DNA of 43,637 bases, taken from assembly GCA_905233465.1 (NCBI GenBank), contig CAJOEI010000015.1, positions 1 through 43,637 on the forward strand, read 5' to 3'. Made by a program: the position numbers and the translations under genes. This DNA comes from an uncultured Bacteroidaceae bacterium (GTDB lineage: Bacteria > Bacteroidota > Bacteroidia > Bacteroidales > Bacteroidaceae). Below, one piece after another: positions 7,415 to 16,400 of this stretch (its first letter is position 1; every line of letters begins with the position of its first letter). The notes beneath the pieces are model-generated. The model saw only the letters and a list, made by a program, of their open reading frames with translations. It searched no databases and had not been told where the DNA came from.

Positions 7415-8403
7415 TAAATCTGCTGTGCTATCTGCCGGATGCTGTCGGTGGCGCTGAGTGTGTAGAAGTGCAACGACTGTGCCCCATGCGCAATGAGGTC
7501 GCGACACTGCTCCACAGCCCATTCCACTCCCACGCGGCTGACATCATCGTCATTCTTGCATCGCGCCAGTTCGGCGTAGAGAGGTTGTGGCAGGTCGCAG
7601 CGGAAGGTCTTGGGCACCGTTGCGAGCTGCGAGAGTTTGGTCAGGGGCTTCAGTCCGGGAATGATGGGAATGGTCACTCCGGCCTGCCGTGCGCGAGCGA
7701 TGAAATCATAGAACTTGTTGTTGTCGTAGAAGAGTTGTGTGATTGCCACCTTGGCACCACGTTGCTGCTTGAGCAGCAGGTAGTGTATGTCGCTTTCAAT
7801 GTTGGGAGCTTCCTCGTGTTTCTCGGGATATGCTGCCACGCCGAACTCAAATGGCACGCCTTTGACCTTCATCGGTGTGTCGTCGGCAAAGAATCCTTCG
7901 TTGAAACGGTTGACCTGGTCAATGAGTTCGAGGGCGTGGGTGTAGCCGCCTGGAGTGGGCTGGTAGAAGTTCTCTTCGCGGGCTTTGTCGCCTCGCAGCA
8001 GGAATACGTCGCTGATGCCCAGAAACTGCATGTCGAGCAGTGCGTATTCGATGTCGGACCGTGTGGAGCCGGAACATACTATGTGTGGTATGACAGGTAT
8101 GCCCCAACGCTGTTGTATGGCAGCGGCGATGGCAATGGTGCCGGGGCGGCGGCGCACACGCGTGCGTTCCACGAGGCCGTTGCCAGCATCGCGGTAGACG
8201 TATTCTGCACGGTGGGTGGTGATGTTGATGTGGCGTGGATGGAACGGGGCGAGAACGTCGATGGTGCGGAAGAGTGTCTCTGTGCCTGTGCCCTTGAGGG
8301 GCGGCAGGACCTCGAATGAGAAACCGATTTCGCGAGTGGGCACGCAGACCTCAGATGAGGGCGTGACAGCGGCAGCATGAGTTGGATATATCTGTGATAG
8401 CAT
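7411..8403 (-). CDS. metF: MetF, 5,10-methylenetetrahydrofolate reductase
   Basis: A 330-residue TIM-barrel flavoprotein reducing 5,10-methylene-THF to 5-methyl-THF, the methyl donor for methionine synthesis. Family motifs visible: IGFSFEVLPPLKGTGTETLF (residues ~26-45, holding the catalytic Glu), HINITTHRAEY, HIVCSGSTRSDIEYALLDMQFLGISDVFLLRGD (~100-132), and GGAKVAITQLFYDNNKFYDF. The ATG at 8403 is chosen over an upstream ATG that would add 75 residues unlike MetF and would read through the promoter. A TATATTTG -7 box lies at 8433-8426 on this strand. The gene converges on the TonB receptor, sharing the last 4 nt. With folC and panB it forms a loose one-carbon/cofactor theme, but they are not one operon. 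Confidence 0.95.
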   Translation of the reverse strand: MLSQIYPTHAAAVTPSSEVCVPTREIGFSFEVLPPLKGTGTETLFRTIDVLAPFHPRHINITTHRAEYVYRDAGNGLVERTRVRRRPGTIAIAAAIQQRWGIPVIPHIVCSGSTRSDIEYALLDMQFLGISDVFLLRGDKAREENFYQPTPGGYTHALELIDQVNRFNEGFFADDTPMKVKGVPFEFGVAAYPEKHEEAPNIESDIHYLLLKQQRGAKVAITQLFYDNNKFYDFIARARQAGVTIPIIPGLKPLTKLSQLATVPKTFRCDLPQPLYAELARCKNDDDVSRVGVEWAVEQCRDLIAHGAQSLHFYTLSATDSIRQIAQQIY

Positions 8404-8425
8404 GTGTCGAGATGTTGTTTGGGCG

Positions 8426-8433
8426 CAAATATA
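8426..8433 (-). promoter_or_regulatory. -7 box of the metF promoter
   Basis: TATATTTG on the minus strand fits TAnnTTTG. No good TTTG was found 19-21 nt upstream, so the -33 element is weak. It leaves ~17 nt of leader before the metF ATG and supports the shorter start. Confidence 0.55.
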
Positions 8434-8499
8434 GGTATTAATAGTCAAACATGTGGTATATATTTTTGAATTTTTGCATCTGCGACAGAAAAAAAGTAT

Positions 8500-8507
8500 T
8501 ACCTTTG
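8500..8507 (+). promoter_or_regulatory. -7 box of the GH43 gene promoter
   Basis: TACCTTTG fits TAnnTTTG exactly. The nearest upstream TTTG (8473-8476) is 23 nt away, longer than the usual 19-21. The ATG at 8531 follows 23 nt later. Confidence 0.6.
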
Positions 8508-8530
8508 CATCGACAATAGATAATAATAAT

Positions 8531-10177
8531 ATGAAGAAGTTCCAAATTCTCTTTGTCGTGTCTTGCCTTGTGGCCTTGTGTGGCTGCGGCAGACAGGGCG
8601 TGGTGGCTGATGCCGAATGGCCCAACACGCCGGGTAACCCATATCTCCCCCTGTGGGAACATATCCCCGACGGCGAGCCTTATGTCTTTGAGGATCCAGA
8701 TAATCCCGGCAAATGGCGTGTGTATATCTATGGCTCTCACGACATTGAGCGTACGGCCTACTGCGGCCGCGACCAAGTGGTGTGGTCCGCACCTGTGGAC
8801 AGCCTCAACCGTTGGCGCTATGATGGCGTGATACTGTCTGTGGATCGTAATGCTAACGACGAGCCTATCAATGCCGACTCGCTGGCTGACATCCTCTACG
8901 CTCCTGATGTGGCAATGACGCTTGACGAGGAAGGGAGGCCCACATACTGGCTTTATCCCAACGACCAGCATGGCGGCCGCAACGGACTGCTGGCACGCAG
9001 CTCCAGACCAGATGGCCCCTTTGAGGTGTGCAACTGGCGCGAGGATAATCCCAATGCCACCACGGGCGTGATGCAGTTTGATCCTGCTGTGCTGGTCGAC
9101 GACGACGGCCGCGTATATGGCTATTGGGGTTTCCGCAAGAGCTTTGCCGCAGAGCTGGATCCGGCAACGATGTGCACAGTGCTCGAGGGCACTCAGATTG
9201 TTGAGGATATGGTGCCGGGTGATGTGACGGATAGCCTGTTCCGTTTCTTCGAGGCTTCGTCGATACGCAAGATCAAAGACAAGTACGTATTCATATACAG
9301 TCGGTGGACGAAGCCCGGCGAGTTTGGTCTGCCTGTGACCAACTACACACTGGCATACGCCTACAGCGACCATCCTCTGGGGCCGTGGACATACGGCGGC
9401 ACTATCATCGACGGCCGAGGCCGTGAGATTAATGAGCAGGGTGACACTATCGCTTCGGCAACAGTGTCAGGCAACACCCACGGCAGCATCTGTCAGGTGG
9501 GTGACCAGTGGTATGTCTTCTACCATCGCCACACGGGGACAGACGAATATGCACGTCAGGCAATGGTGGCACCCATCACCGTTGACGTGGAGGAGGGGCC
9601 CGGCGGACGCGTAGCCATCAGCGAGGGCGAGTACACGTCCGAGGGCTTTGCACTTGACGGCCTCGACCCGTTGGAATGGCATTCCGCCGGCATAGCATGC
9701 TGGTACACAGGTCCACGACCCGCCATCCACGAATGGCCCAACAAGAAACATTTTGGCTCATACGTAGAGGCCGGTTATGGCACCGACGACAATATCGATG
9801 CACCATACGCACGGCGCAACAATAGCAATTGCGTGGTTCTGAACACCGATGGCTCGATAGTGGGATATAAATATCTCAATTGTACGCTCACTCACGGCAG
9901 CAAGAACCTGAAGTTAGCGTTGAGGCTTGTGCCAGAAGGTGTGGACGGCACGATAACCATCATGGTAGACCGCCCCTGGACATCACAAGGCGGCCGCGTT
10001 CTCGGTAGCATCAACCTGCGTGCAGATATGGAGCAGACTTCGACGGTGCTCACGGCTGAGGTGCCTGAGCTGGCGGAGCTCACAGGCAAACATGCGCTTT
10101 ATCTCATTTTCTCCTCTGACACCAAGGAACGCTCGATGTGCAAGCTGGAAGAGTGGAGAGTGGAGTCCAATTCATAA
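8531..10177 (+). CDS. GH43-type glycoside hydrolase lipoprotein
   Basis: A 548-residue putative surface or periplasmic lipoprotein. The signal peptide MKKFQILFVVSCLVALCGCG ends in a lipobox with candidate cysteines at 17 and 19. The following domain has the five-bladed β-propeller pattern of family 43: GEPYVFEDPDNPGKWRVYIYGSHD (~48-71), LYAPDVAMTLDEEGRPTYWLY (~122-142) with the transition-state Asp region, and FFEASSIRKIKDKYVFIYS (~238-256) holding the probable acid Glu. GH43 enzymes act mainly as α-L-arabinofuranosidases or β-xylosidases on plant polysaccharides. The C-terminal ~150 residues look like a β-sandwich binding module. The start at 8531 is set by the lipoprotein signal and the promoter; the longer reading from 8453 is rejected. 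Its last two codons and stop lie in a heptamer tract. Confidence 0.85.
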   Translation: MKKFQILFVVSCLVALCGCGRQGVVADAEWPNTPGNPYLPLWEHIPDGEPYVFEDPDNPGKWRVYIYGSHDIERTAYCGRDQVVWSAPVDSLNRWRYDGVILSVDRNANDEPINADSLADILYAPDVAMTLDEEGRPTYWLYPNDQHGGRNGLLARSSRPDGPFEVCNWREDNPNATTGVMQFDPAVLVDDDGRVYGYWGFRKSFAAELDPATMCTVLEGTQIVEDMVPGDVTDSLFRFFEASSIRKIKDKYVFIYSRWTKPGEFGLPVTNYTLAYAYSDHPLGPWTYGGTIIDGRGREINEQGDTIASATVSGNTHGSICQVGDQWYVFYHRHTGTDEYARQAMVAPITVDVEEGPGGRVAISEGEYTSEGFALDGLDPLEWHSAGIACWYTGPRPAIHEWPNKKHFGSYVEAGYGTDDNIDAPYARRNNSNCVVLNTDGSIVGYKYLNCTLTHGSKNLKLALRLVPEGVDGTITIMVDRPWTSQGGRVLGSINLRADMEQTSTVLTAEVPELAELTGKHALYLIFSSDTKERSMCKLEEWRVESNS

Positions 10178-10210
10178 TTCATAATTCACAATTGAGTTGA
10201 AAGTTGAGAG
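10169..10210. repeat. Heptanucleotide tract between GH43 gene and folC
   Basis: Six contiguous heptamers (types AATTCAT, AATTCAC, AATTGAG, TTGAAAG, TTGAGAG) fill 10169-10210 without a break. The tract contains the GH43 gene's stop codon and ends exactly at the folC ATG. Confidence 0.88.
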
Positions 10211-11581
10211 ATGAAGTGGGAGCAGGTTCTTGATTATCTCTATCATGCGGCACCGACGTTCCAGAACATCGGAGTAGGAGCATACAAGGAAGGGCTGGAA
10301 ACGACGCATGCTTTGGACCGCCACTTCGGCAGTCCTCACCGTCGCTATCGCACCATTCATGTTGCCGGCACCAATGGCAAGGGTTCTGTCTCGTCGACGC
10401 TGGCAGCCGTGTTGCAGTCTGCAGGCCTGCGTGTGGGACTTTACACCTCGCCGCATCTGGTGGACTTTCGGGAGCGCATCCGCGTCAATGGCAAGATGAT
10501 TCCGCGTCGTAGGGTGGTGGACTTTGTCACCCGCGAGCGAGCTTTCTTTGAGCCGCTGCATCCGTCGTTCTTCGAACTCACCACCGCTTTGGCGTTCCAG
10601 TACTTCGCTGAGCAGCAAGTTGATGTGGCTGTTGTCGAGGTGGGCCTTGGAGGTCGCCTGGACTGCACCAACATCATTCATCCAGACCTGTGCGTGATAA
10701 CCAACATCAGCTACGACCATCAGCAACTCTTGGGCTCAACATTGCCGCAGATTGCTGCTGAGAAAGCTGGCATCATCAAGGCCGGTGTACCTGTTGTGGT
10801 TGGTCAGACTGAGGGTAATGTTGCTGTGCATGATGTCTTTCTGCACATGGCAGAGAGTCTCTGCCCACCGGCACCCATTCGTTTTGCCGACGAGCATCCG
10901 ATTGTGACCTCAGCACATCCCACACCAGACGGGGGTATGGACCTCAAAGCCCCCAACCTCTTTCTCCCCTCCCTAACAGGGGAGGGGTCGGGGGTGGGGC
11001 TATTCCATTTCGCCCTTGGCGGGTTGTATCAGCAGTACAATGCCAACACCATTCTCACAGCCATTGATGTACTGGCTCAGCAGCCATACTATCGCGATAT
11101 CTTTGCCACGCATCCACAGGCATTGAACCACGGCTTCGTGCATGTAGTCGAGATGACAGGCTTGCGTGGTCGTTGGCAGCGACTGCAGGAGCATCCCACT
11201 GTCATCTGCGATGCAGGACACAACGTTGCAGGCATCAGATGTGTCGCCCAACAGCTAAGCACACTCCGCCAAACCCGGTCGAGAGGTTGCTTTCACATCG
11301 TCTTTGGTATGGTGGATGACAAAGACCACCGCAGTGCGCTGGCGCTGTTGCCCACTGACGCAGTATATTATTTCACTCAACCCAGCAGTAAGCGAGCCTT
11401 CGATGCCGCAGCACTGGCGGCTGAGGGTGCAGAACTCGGCCTCAACGGACAGCCATATCCCACTGTGGCTGAGGCATATTCGGCTGCACTTGCTGCCGCC
11501 GCAGACGACGATGTTGTCTTTGTCGGCGGCTCATGCTACGTTGTTGCAGATTTACTTCAATCTTTAAACCTTAAACTTTAA
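10211..11581 (+). CDS. folC: FolC, folylpolyglutamate/dihydrofolate synthase
   Basis: A 456-residue Mur-ligase-type ATP-dependent amide ligase that adds glutamate to dihydropteroate/folates. Motifs: the P-loop [18 protein letters not shown] (residues ~49-66), [13 protein letters not shown] (~78-90) and [15 protein letters not shown] (~145-159). The metal-binding and hinge segment [15 protein letters not shown] follows near 166, and the C-terminal domain carries [12 protein letters not shown] (~332-343). Residues ~238-262 ([19 protein letters not shown]) are encoded by a GC-rich palindromic repeat inserted in frame. The last codons (LNLKL, stop) are made of a heptamer tract, and another tract ends at the ATG, so both gene boundaries are shaped by repeats. 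ridA follows 23 nt later in the same direction. Confidence 0.96.
   Translation: MKWEQVLDYLYHAAPTFQNIGVGAYKEGLETTHALDRHFGSPHRRYRTIHVAGTNGKGSVSSTLAAVLQSAGLRVGLYTSPHLVDFRERIRVNGKMIPRRRVVDFVTRERAFFEPLHPSFFELTTALAFQYFAEQQVDVAVVEVGLGGRLDCTNIIHPDLCVITNISYDHQQLLGSTLPQIAAEKAGIIKAGVPVVVGQTEGNVAVHDVFLHMAESLCPPAPIRFADEHPIVTSAHPTPDGGMDLKAPNLFLPSLTGEGSGVGLFHFALGGLYQQYNANTILTAIDVLAQQPYYRDIFATHPQALNHGFVHVVEMTGLRGRWQRLQEHPTVICDAGHNVAGIRCVAQQLSTLRQTRSRGCFHIVFGMVDDKDHRSALALLPTDAVYYFTQPSSKRAFDAAALAAEGAELGLNGQPYPTVAEAYSAALAAAADDDVVFVGGSCYVVADLLQSLNLKL
10950..11000. repeat. GC-rich palindromic repeat inserted in frame in folC
   Basis: Nested inverted repeats: CTCCCCT (10964-10970) pairs with AGGGGAG (10978-10984). 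An outer pair CCCC (around 10950-10954) faces GGGGTGGGG (10991-10999). The base composition is unlike the rest of folC and the encoded residues are Pro/Gly/Ser-rich, consistent with a dispersed element captured in a surface loop. Confidence 0.75.
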
Positions 11582-11597
11582 ACTGCGGCGTAGCCGC
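11562..11597. repeat. Heptamer tract plus GCGGC palindrome at the folC end
   Basis: Three heptamers (CTTTAAA/CCTTAAA) at 11562-11582 contain the folC stop codon and are followed by the palindrome GCGGCGTAGCCGC at 11585-11597. The ridA ATG lies 7 nt further on. Confidence 0.85.
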
Positions 11598-11604
11598 GTC
11601 AATT

Positions 11605-11979
11605 ATGAAAACAATCAGTACAACACACGCACCCGCTGCCATTGGGCCGTACAGTCAGGCCATACAAGTAGGTAATCTCATCTATACATCGGGGCAGATA
11701 CCCATTGATCCTTCCACAGGTGCCATTGTCGTGGGCGGCATCAAGGAACAAACCCGTCAGTCGCTGCTCAACGTGAAGGCCATTCTTGCAGAAGCGGGAG
11801 TGACGATGACGGGCGTGGTGAAGACCACAGTCTTCTTGGCTGACATGAACGACTTTGCTGACATGAATGCCGTGTATGCGGAGTTCTTTGCTGAGCCATA
11901 CCCAGCGCGTTCAGCTGTGGCCGTCAAGACATTGCCCAAAGGCGCATTGGTGGAGATAGAAGTGGTCGCAGCCATTTAA
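11605..11979 (+). CDS. ridA: RidA, enamine/imine deaminase (YjgF/YER057c/UK114 family)
   Basis: A complete 124-residue RidA. It hydrolyses reactive 2-aminoacrylate and related enamines made by PLP enzymes, protecting the cell. Signatures: the start [19 protein letters not shown], the segment [14 protein letters not shown] (~28-41), the central [29 protein letters not shown], and the C-terminal [23 protein letters not shown]. The Arg in the last motif is the conserved substrate carboxylate ligand. It follows folC by 23 nt, separated only by the palindrome element, so co-transcription is likely. A heptamer tract starts directly after its stop codon. Confidence 0.96.
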   Translation: MKTISTTHAPAAIGPYSQAIQVGNLIYTSGQIPIDPSTGAIVVGGIKEQTRQSLLNVKAILAEAGVTMTGVVKTTVFLADMNDFADMNAVYAEFFAEPYPARSAVAVKTLPKGALVEIEVVAAI

Positions 11980-12107
11980 CATTGACCATTGACCATTGAC
12001 CATTGAGACGCGGCTGCGCCGCAGTTTAATGTTTAAAGTTTCACGGTTAAAGAAAATCGTAAATTTGCCAAATCGCAAATAAATCGTAAATTGTCAAATT
12101 GTAAATT
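11980..12107. repeat. Composite repeat between ridA and the symporter
   Basis: Four heptamers of type CATTGAC (11980-12007) lead into the palindrome GCGGCTGCGCCGC (12010-12022). An AGTTTAA-type stretch follows, then an AT-rich tract built from AAATCGT/AAATTGT-like units up to the symporter ATG. No gene or clear promoter is seen in this gap. Confidence 0.85.
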
Positions 12108-12112
12108 ATTCC

Positions 12113-13270
12113 ATGCCGAAGCTTGGTCTGTTGCCCCGAGTCGTTATTGCCATCGTTTTGGGACTTATTTTGGGACAGTTCCTGCCCCTTGTTGCCATTC
12201 GCGTGTTTGCAACATTCAATGCAGTTTTTAGTCAATTCCTGAATTTCCTCATACCGCTTATCATCATCGGATTGGTGACACCAGCCATAGGTGATGTGGG
12301 AACTAAGGCTGGTAGGCTGTTGCTGCTGACAGTGTTGATAGCATATCTTGACACCACCATTGCGGGCCTGTTGGCATACGGAACGGGTTCTGTTTTCTTC
12401 CCAGACATAGTAGAACAAACCCTGAAGTCGGCACAGGTAGAGCAGTCCACAAGCGTTGAGCCGTTTTTCACGGTGCAGATACCGGTTCTTGTTGATGTCA
12501 TGTCGGCGCTTGTGCTCTCGTTTGTCGTCGGATTGGGTATTGCCTACATCTCTGCGCTGCACACGCTGAAGGCGGCAGCAGCTGAGTTCCGCCAGATTGT
12601 ACTGAAGACTATAGAGAAGGTTATCATTCCTTTGCTGCCACTCTACATCTTCGGCATATTCCTGACGATGGCTGTCACCGGTGAGGCCTATCGTATCATG
12701 GTTGTGTTTGCAAAGATTATTGTCATCATATTTGTGTTGCACATCCTGATTCTGCTGTATGAATATCTCATAGCAGGTGCAGTGGCAAGGAAGAATCCAT
12801 TTAAAATGCTGTGGCGCATGCTTCCTGCATACGCCACAGCATTGGGTACGTCATCCTCTGCTGCCACTATCCCGGTGACGCTTGAGCAGACGAAGAAAAA
12901 CGGTGTCTCTGATGAAGTAGCTGGCTTCACTGTGCCCCTGTGTGCAACAGTTCACATGTCTGGCTCAGCAATGAAGATCACAGCATGTGCATTGACCATC
13001 TGTATGCTACAGGGTTTGCCGCATGATTTCGGAACCTTCTTCCACTTTGTCTGTATGCTTGGTGTTGTGATGGTTGCTTCGCCTGGTGTACCCGGAGGTG
13101 CAATCATGGCGGCATTGGGATTGCTCACCACTATTCTGGGTTTCTCGCCCGATGACCAGGCACTGATGATAGCTCTTTACATCGCTATGGATTCGTTTGG
13201 CACAGCCTGCAATGTTACCGGTGACGGAGCCATTGCTGTTGTGATGGATAAGATAAAGGGAGGGGAGTAG
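12113..13270 (+). CDS. DAACS-family sodium:dicarboxylate/amino-acid symporter
   Basis: A 385-residue inner-membrane protein with about eight hydrophobic segments. It carries the two re-entrant loop signatures of the glutamate/dicarboxylate transporter family: ALGTSSSAATIPVTLEQ (~243-259, serine-rich HP1 loop) and GVPGGAIMAALGLLTTILG (~325-343, HP2), followed by MDSFGTACNVTGDGAIAVV, equivalent to the NMDGT/NVTGD sodium and substrate site. Such carriers import glutamate, aspartate, serine or C4-dicarboxylates with Na+. It is shorter than the classical ~420-440 residues, as in many Bacteroidota versions. The substrate cannot be told. The 3' end faces the small ORF at 13283-13462 with only 12 nt between stops. 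Confidence 0.92.
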   Translation: MPKLGLLPRVVIAIVLGLILGQFLPLVAIRVFATFNAVFSQFLNFLIPLIIIGLVTPAIGDVGTKAGRLLLLTVLIAYLDTTIAGLLAYGTGSVFFPDIVEQTLKSAQVEQSTSVEPFFTVQIPVLVDVMSALVLSFVVGLGIAYISALHTLKAAAAEFRQIVLKTIEKVIIPLLPLYIFGIFLTMAVTGEAYRIMVVFAKIIVIIFVLHILILLYEYLIAGAVARKNPFKMLWRMLPAYATALGTSSSAATIPVTLEQTKKNGVSDEVAGFTVPLCATVHMSGSAMKITACALTICMLQGLPHDFGTFFHFVCMLGVVMVASPGVPGGAIMAALGLLTTILGFSPDDQALMIALYIAMDSFGTACNVTGDGAIAVVMDKIKGGE

Positions 13271-13282
13271 GGAAGGAGCAAT

Positions 13283-13462
13283 TCATTCATCCCATAAGCC
13301 GTCCCAGTCGCCGTCGGATCCTTTCACACGGGCGTCCTCATCGCTGTCATCACCCAGGACAAACCCTTCGTTGCTGCTGACAGAAGTGATGCTCACGGCT
13401 ATCATGTTGTATGGCGTGACATGTTCGAAGCTGCACGCTGGGGTAATATATTCTTTTCTCAT
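13283..13462 (-). CDS. Small peptide (59 aa) behind the GH-D-like enzyme; MRKEYITP type
   Basis: A 59-residue ORF starting MRKEYITPACSF and ending DWDGLWDE, rich in Asp and Ser. It begins 14 nt after the stop of the large glycosidase and has a strong AGGAGG (13476-13471) 8 nt before its ATG, rare in this window, so translation is well supported. A similar peptide (MKKNYISPTQQ … GDSLFDE) follows the GH95 gene at 17748-17942. The shared layout is a basic MxKxYI-S/T-P start, a short middle with a small-residue stretch, and an acidic tail ending L(W/F)DE. No signal peptide, transmembrane segment or known domain is visible. The function is unknown; position suggests a link to secreted glycosidases or to their export. 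Confidence 0.75.
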   Translation of the reverse strand: MRKEYITPACSFEHVTPYNMIAVSITSVSSNEGFVLGDDSDEDARVKGSDGDWDGLWDE

Positions 13463-13476
13463 TGCAGTTTCCTCCT

Positions 13477-16400
13477 TTACTTTATGATAACCTTATTGCC
13501 GTTGCTGATATATACTCCTTTAGGCAATTTACAATTTACGGAATTATAATTTACAATTCTACGGCCTTGCAGGTCATAGAAATAATTGTGAATTATGAAT
13601 TGTGAATTGTGAATTGATTCGATACCAGTCTGGCTATCGCCGAAGTGCAGCACGCAGGTCTTTACCTCATTGTCACCAGTCACATGGCAGTATGCTCGGA
13701 ACGCCTTGATGGTGTAGCCTGCTGTCTTTGGCCTGTGCAGCGTGTTATCACTGCCAAGGTACAGGTAGCCGCGGTCGTTGATGTCAAGCACTTCAGGGTC
13801 GTAGGTGCCAATGAACTGCACTTTGCCGTCTCCGCTGACTACTTTTTGGTCAGTGGGAGCTTCATTACTGATGACGACACCCGTGAAGAGTGGGTCGCTG
13901 ATGTTTTCGCCATTGTCCCACTTCACGATGTAGGCGTGTCCCGCTTCTATCTGGTTGGCTTCAACGAAGTCCAGCGTCAGAGTGCCTGTGGAAGCATCAA
14001 AACCGGTAGCACATGCATTGCTATTACCCAACTCCATCAGTGTAGCGCCTTCGAGAGGTGTACCTGTGAAGTCATCAAGGTCAAAAGGGAGACACAGCGT
14101 GTTCCAGTTGCCGTCCTTGTAGAGTGTGCGGCCGTTGAGTGTGACTGTTCGGCGCTGTCTGTTGGCATCAGAGATTGCTTCGGTGTTGTCCTGATTGTCG
14201 TATAGCGTGAGGGGTATGCCATCCACACCATTATATATATACACAGACGAGGCTGTGAGTGTGAGAGTCAGCTGTGTGTCGATATCGATAGGTGTGCCCG
14301 TTGCGAGACCGCTGAGGGCGCCCTGTGTGAAGGCATCGGTCAGCGTGATGCTGGTGTGGATATATGCTGGGATGTCGAGTGCCTCGCGCAGCGTAGTGGT
14401 GAAGGTCTGAGCCGAAGCCGACGGGTTGCGGAGGGCAAGCGTGGCCTTCTCGCCGTTCCAAGCTGCCCAGCCATAGACGTTGGCCTTGCTGCCGTCCCAC
14501 GGGTTACCGCCCACCCAGTGTACGTCTGGCAGAACGTCCTCCTGTGCCTTCTGCCACTTGATGCACTCGGCAAGGTCGCCCCACAGGGCACCATTGTTGA
14601 TGCTGTTCATCAACGAGAAGTCGGCATAAACCTCAACCATACCACTACCGCAGGCAAAGGCACAGCGCATCTCGCGAACGATGTCGTCGTAGTTCCTGCT
14701 CATGTTGGCCACGCCGCCGCCATACTCCGAGAGAATGAAGCCGTGGGTCATCAGCGTGTTGATGGGGCAGAGGGGTGAGTTCTGCACGAAGTTCTGGTAG
14801 ACGAGACGGTCGCGGTAGGTGATCCACTGCTCACGTGTGTTGCCTTGGTTGCCGGCTGTGCCCCAGTCATTCTCCTGACGCCATACGGCATCCGATACCT
14901 GGAACCAGAAGGGTGATGCCCAGGTGCCCACTGTTGTGTTGAGGAATACATCGGGCTTTACCTTGCGCAACTCCTGCTCAATGTTGATGATGCCTTCGGC
15001 ATTCTCCTCGCCCGTGGCTCCGGCATCGGGGCCAACGGAACTGAACTGTGCACTGATGCCATCGAACTTGAAGAAGTTGAAGTGATATGTGTTGAGCATA
15101 TAGCTCGTGCGGTTAAAGAATACGTTGTAGTAGTCCGGATTAGACAGCTGCATTCCGCCACGCGAGCTCCAGTAGCTGCGGCGGTAGTTGCCGCTCTGAC
15201 CGTAGCCGCCCACAGGACCGAGCCAAGCGCCAATTTGCGAGTCCATGCTCCATGCTTTGTCGCTGAGATTTTGGAAGCCGTTGGGGAAGTTGCTGTTGAA
15301 CTCCCACGTGCCGTAGATGTCCCATCCGTCGTCCCAGACGAAGGAGCCGATGCCCACGCCGTACTGATCGAAGAGGTGAGTCTTCCACTGTGTGAGTACA
15401 GCATCGCATTGTGATTCGTTGAAGTTTCCAGTGTAGTTTTGGTCGTTATTGCGGTCGATGTTCAGCTCGAACCATGAGTTGTACATCGGGAAGGCTCGCC
15501 AAGGCACAGCACGCTCGCGCTCGCTGTAGCAGAGGAAGGAACGACGTGCCTGACCTGGTGCGATGAGACCCACCACAGCACCTACCTTCCAAGTATTGCC
15601 TGCTGCCAGCGTCGTCTGGCGGCTCCACTCGCCGCGGAAGGTTGTCTCTGTTGGTGCTGCGAGATGGAGGTAGTCGTGTTTCTCGTAGGTGAGGTTGATG
15701 TTGCCGGAGGATGTATTGTCAGAGCCGTTGGGATTAAGCACTGCGAAATAGCGGATGGTGTAGCTGCCAGCGGCTGGCACCGTGAATGTGTAGGTATTGT
15801 CTGTCTTAGCTGTGCCGGAGAAACCGCGGTGGTAGTCAGATTCCACCACATTCTCGTCGCCGTCAATCAGGTCTACACCGGCGATGGTGAGGCCGTGATT
15901 GCCTGATGAATAGACATATGTCGCCGAGAAAGTACCACCTGCGCGATTGAAGCGCACGGTCTTCGTCATCATCTTGATGCGCTCTGATTCATATCCCAGC
16001 TCGTTGATGCGCGATGGCACAGAAGCCGGTGCGCTCCATGAACTGGTGTTCCATGTGTCGGTGCGTGTGCCGCCAGCTGCCAGCAGCGGGTATCCGGTGG
16101 CAAATGTGATGGCAATATTGCCTGACGAGGTGATGCTCTCAGTCTTGGTCTCGCAGAGATAGCGCAGGGTGTAGCTACCTGCTGCGGGCACTGAGAAAGT
16201 ATAGGTGTTGTTGCTATGTGCGCCGCCCGCGTAGCCGATGTGATAGTCGGAGGCTACAACGCTGCCTTCGCCGTCTAACAGGTCCACGCCCACGATGTTC
16301 AGGCGATGGCTGCCGCTGGAGTAGGTGAGGGTTGCGCTGAGTATGCCGCCGGAAACAAAGTTCACGGCCTTTTCCTTCTTCACAACATTGGATGTCGTGA

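Noticed and set aside
8404..8628. 75-residue N-terminal extension of MetF
   Set aside because: The residues do not resemble MetF and the segment contains the promoter boxes of both metF and the GH43 gene.
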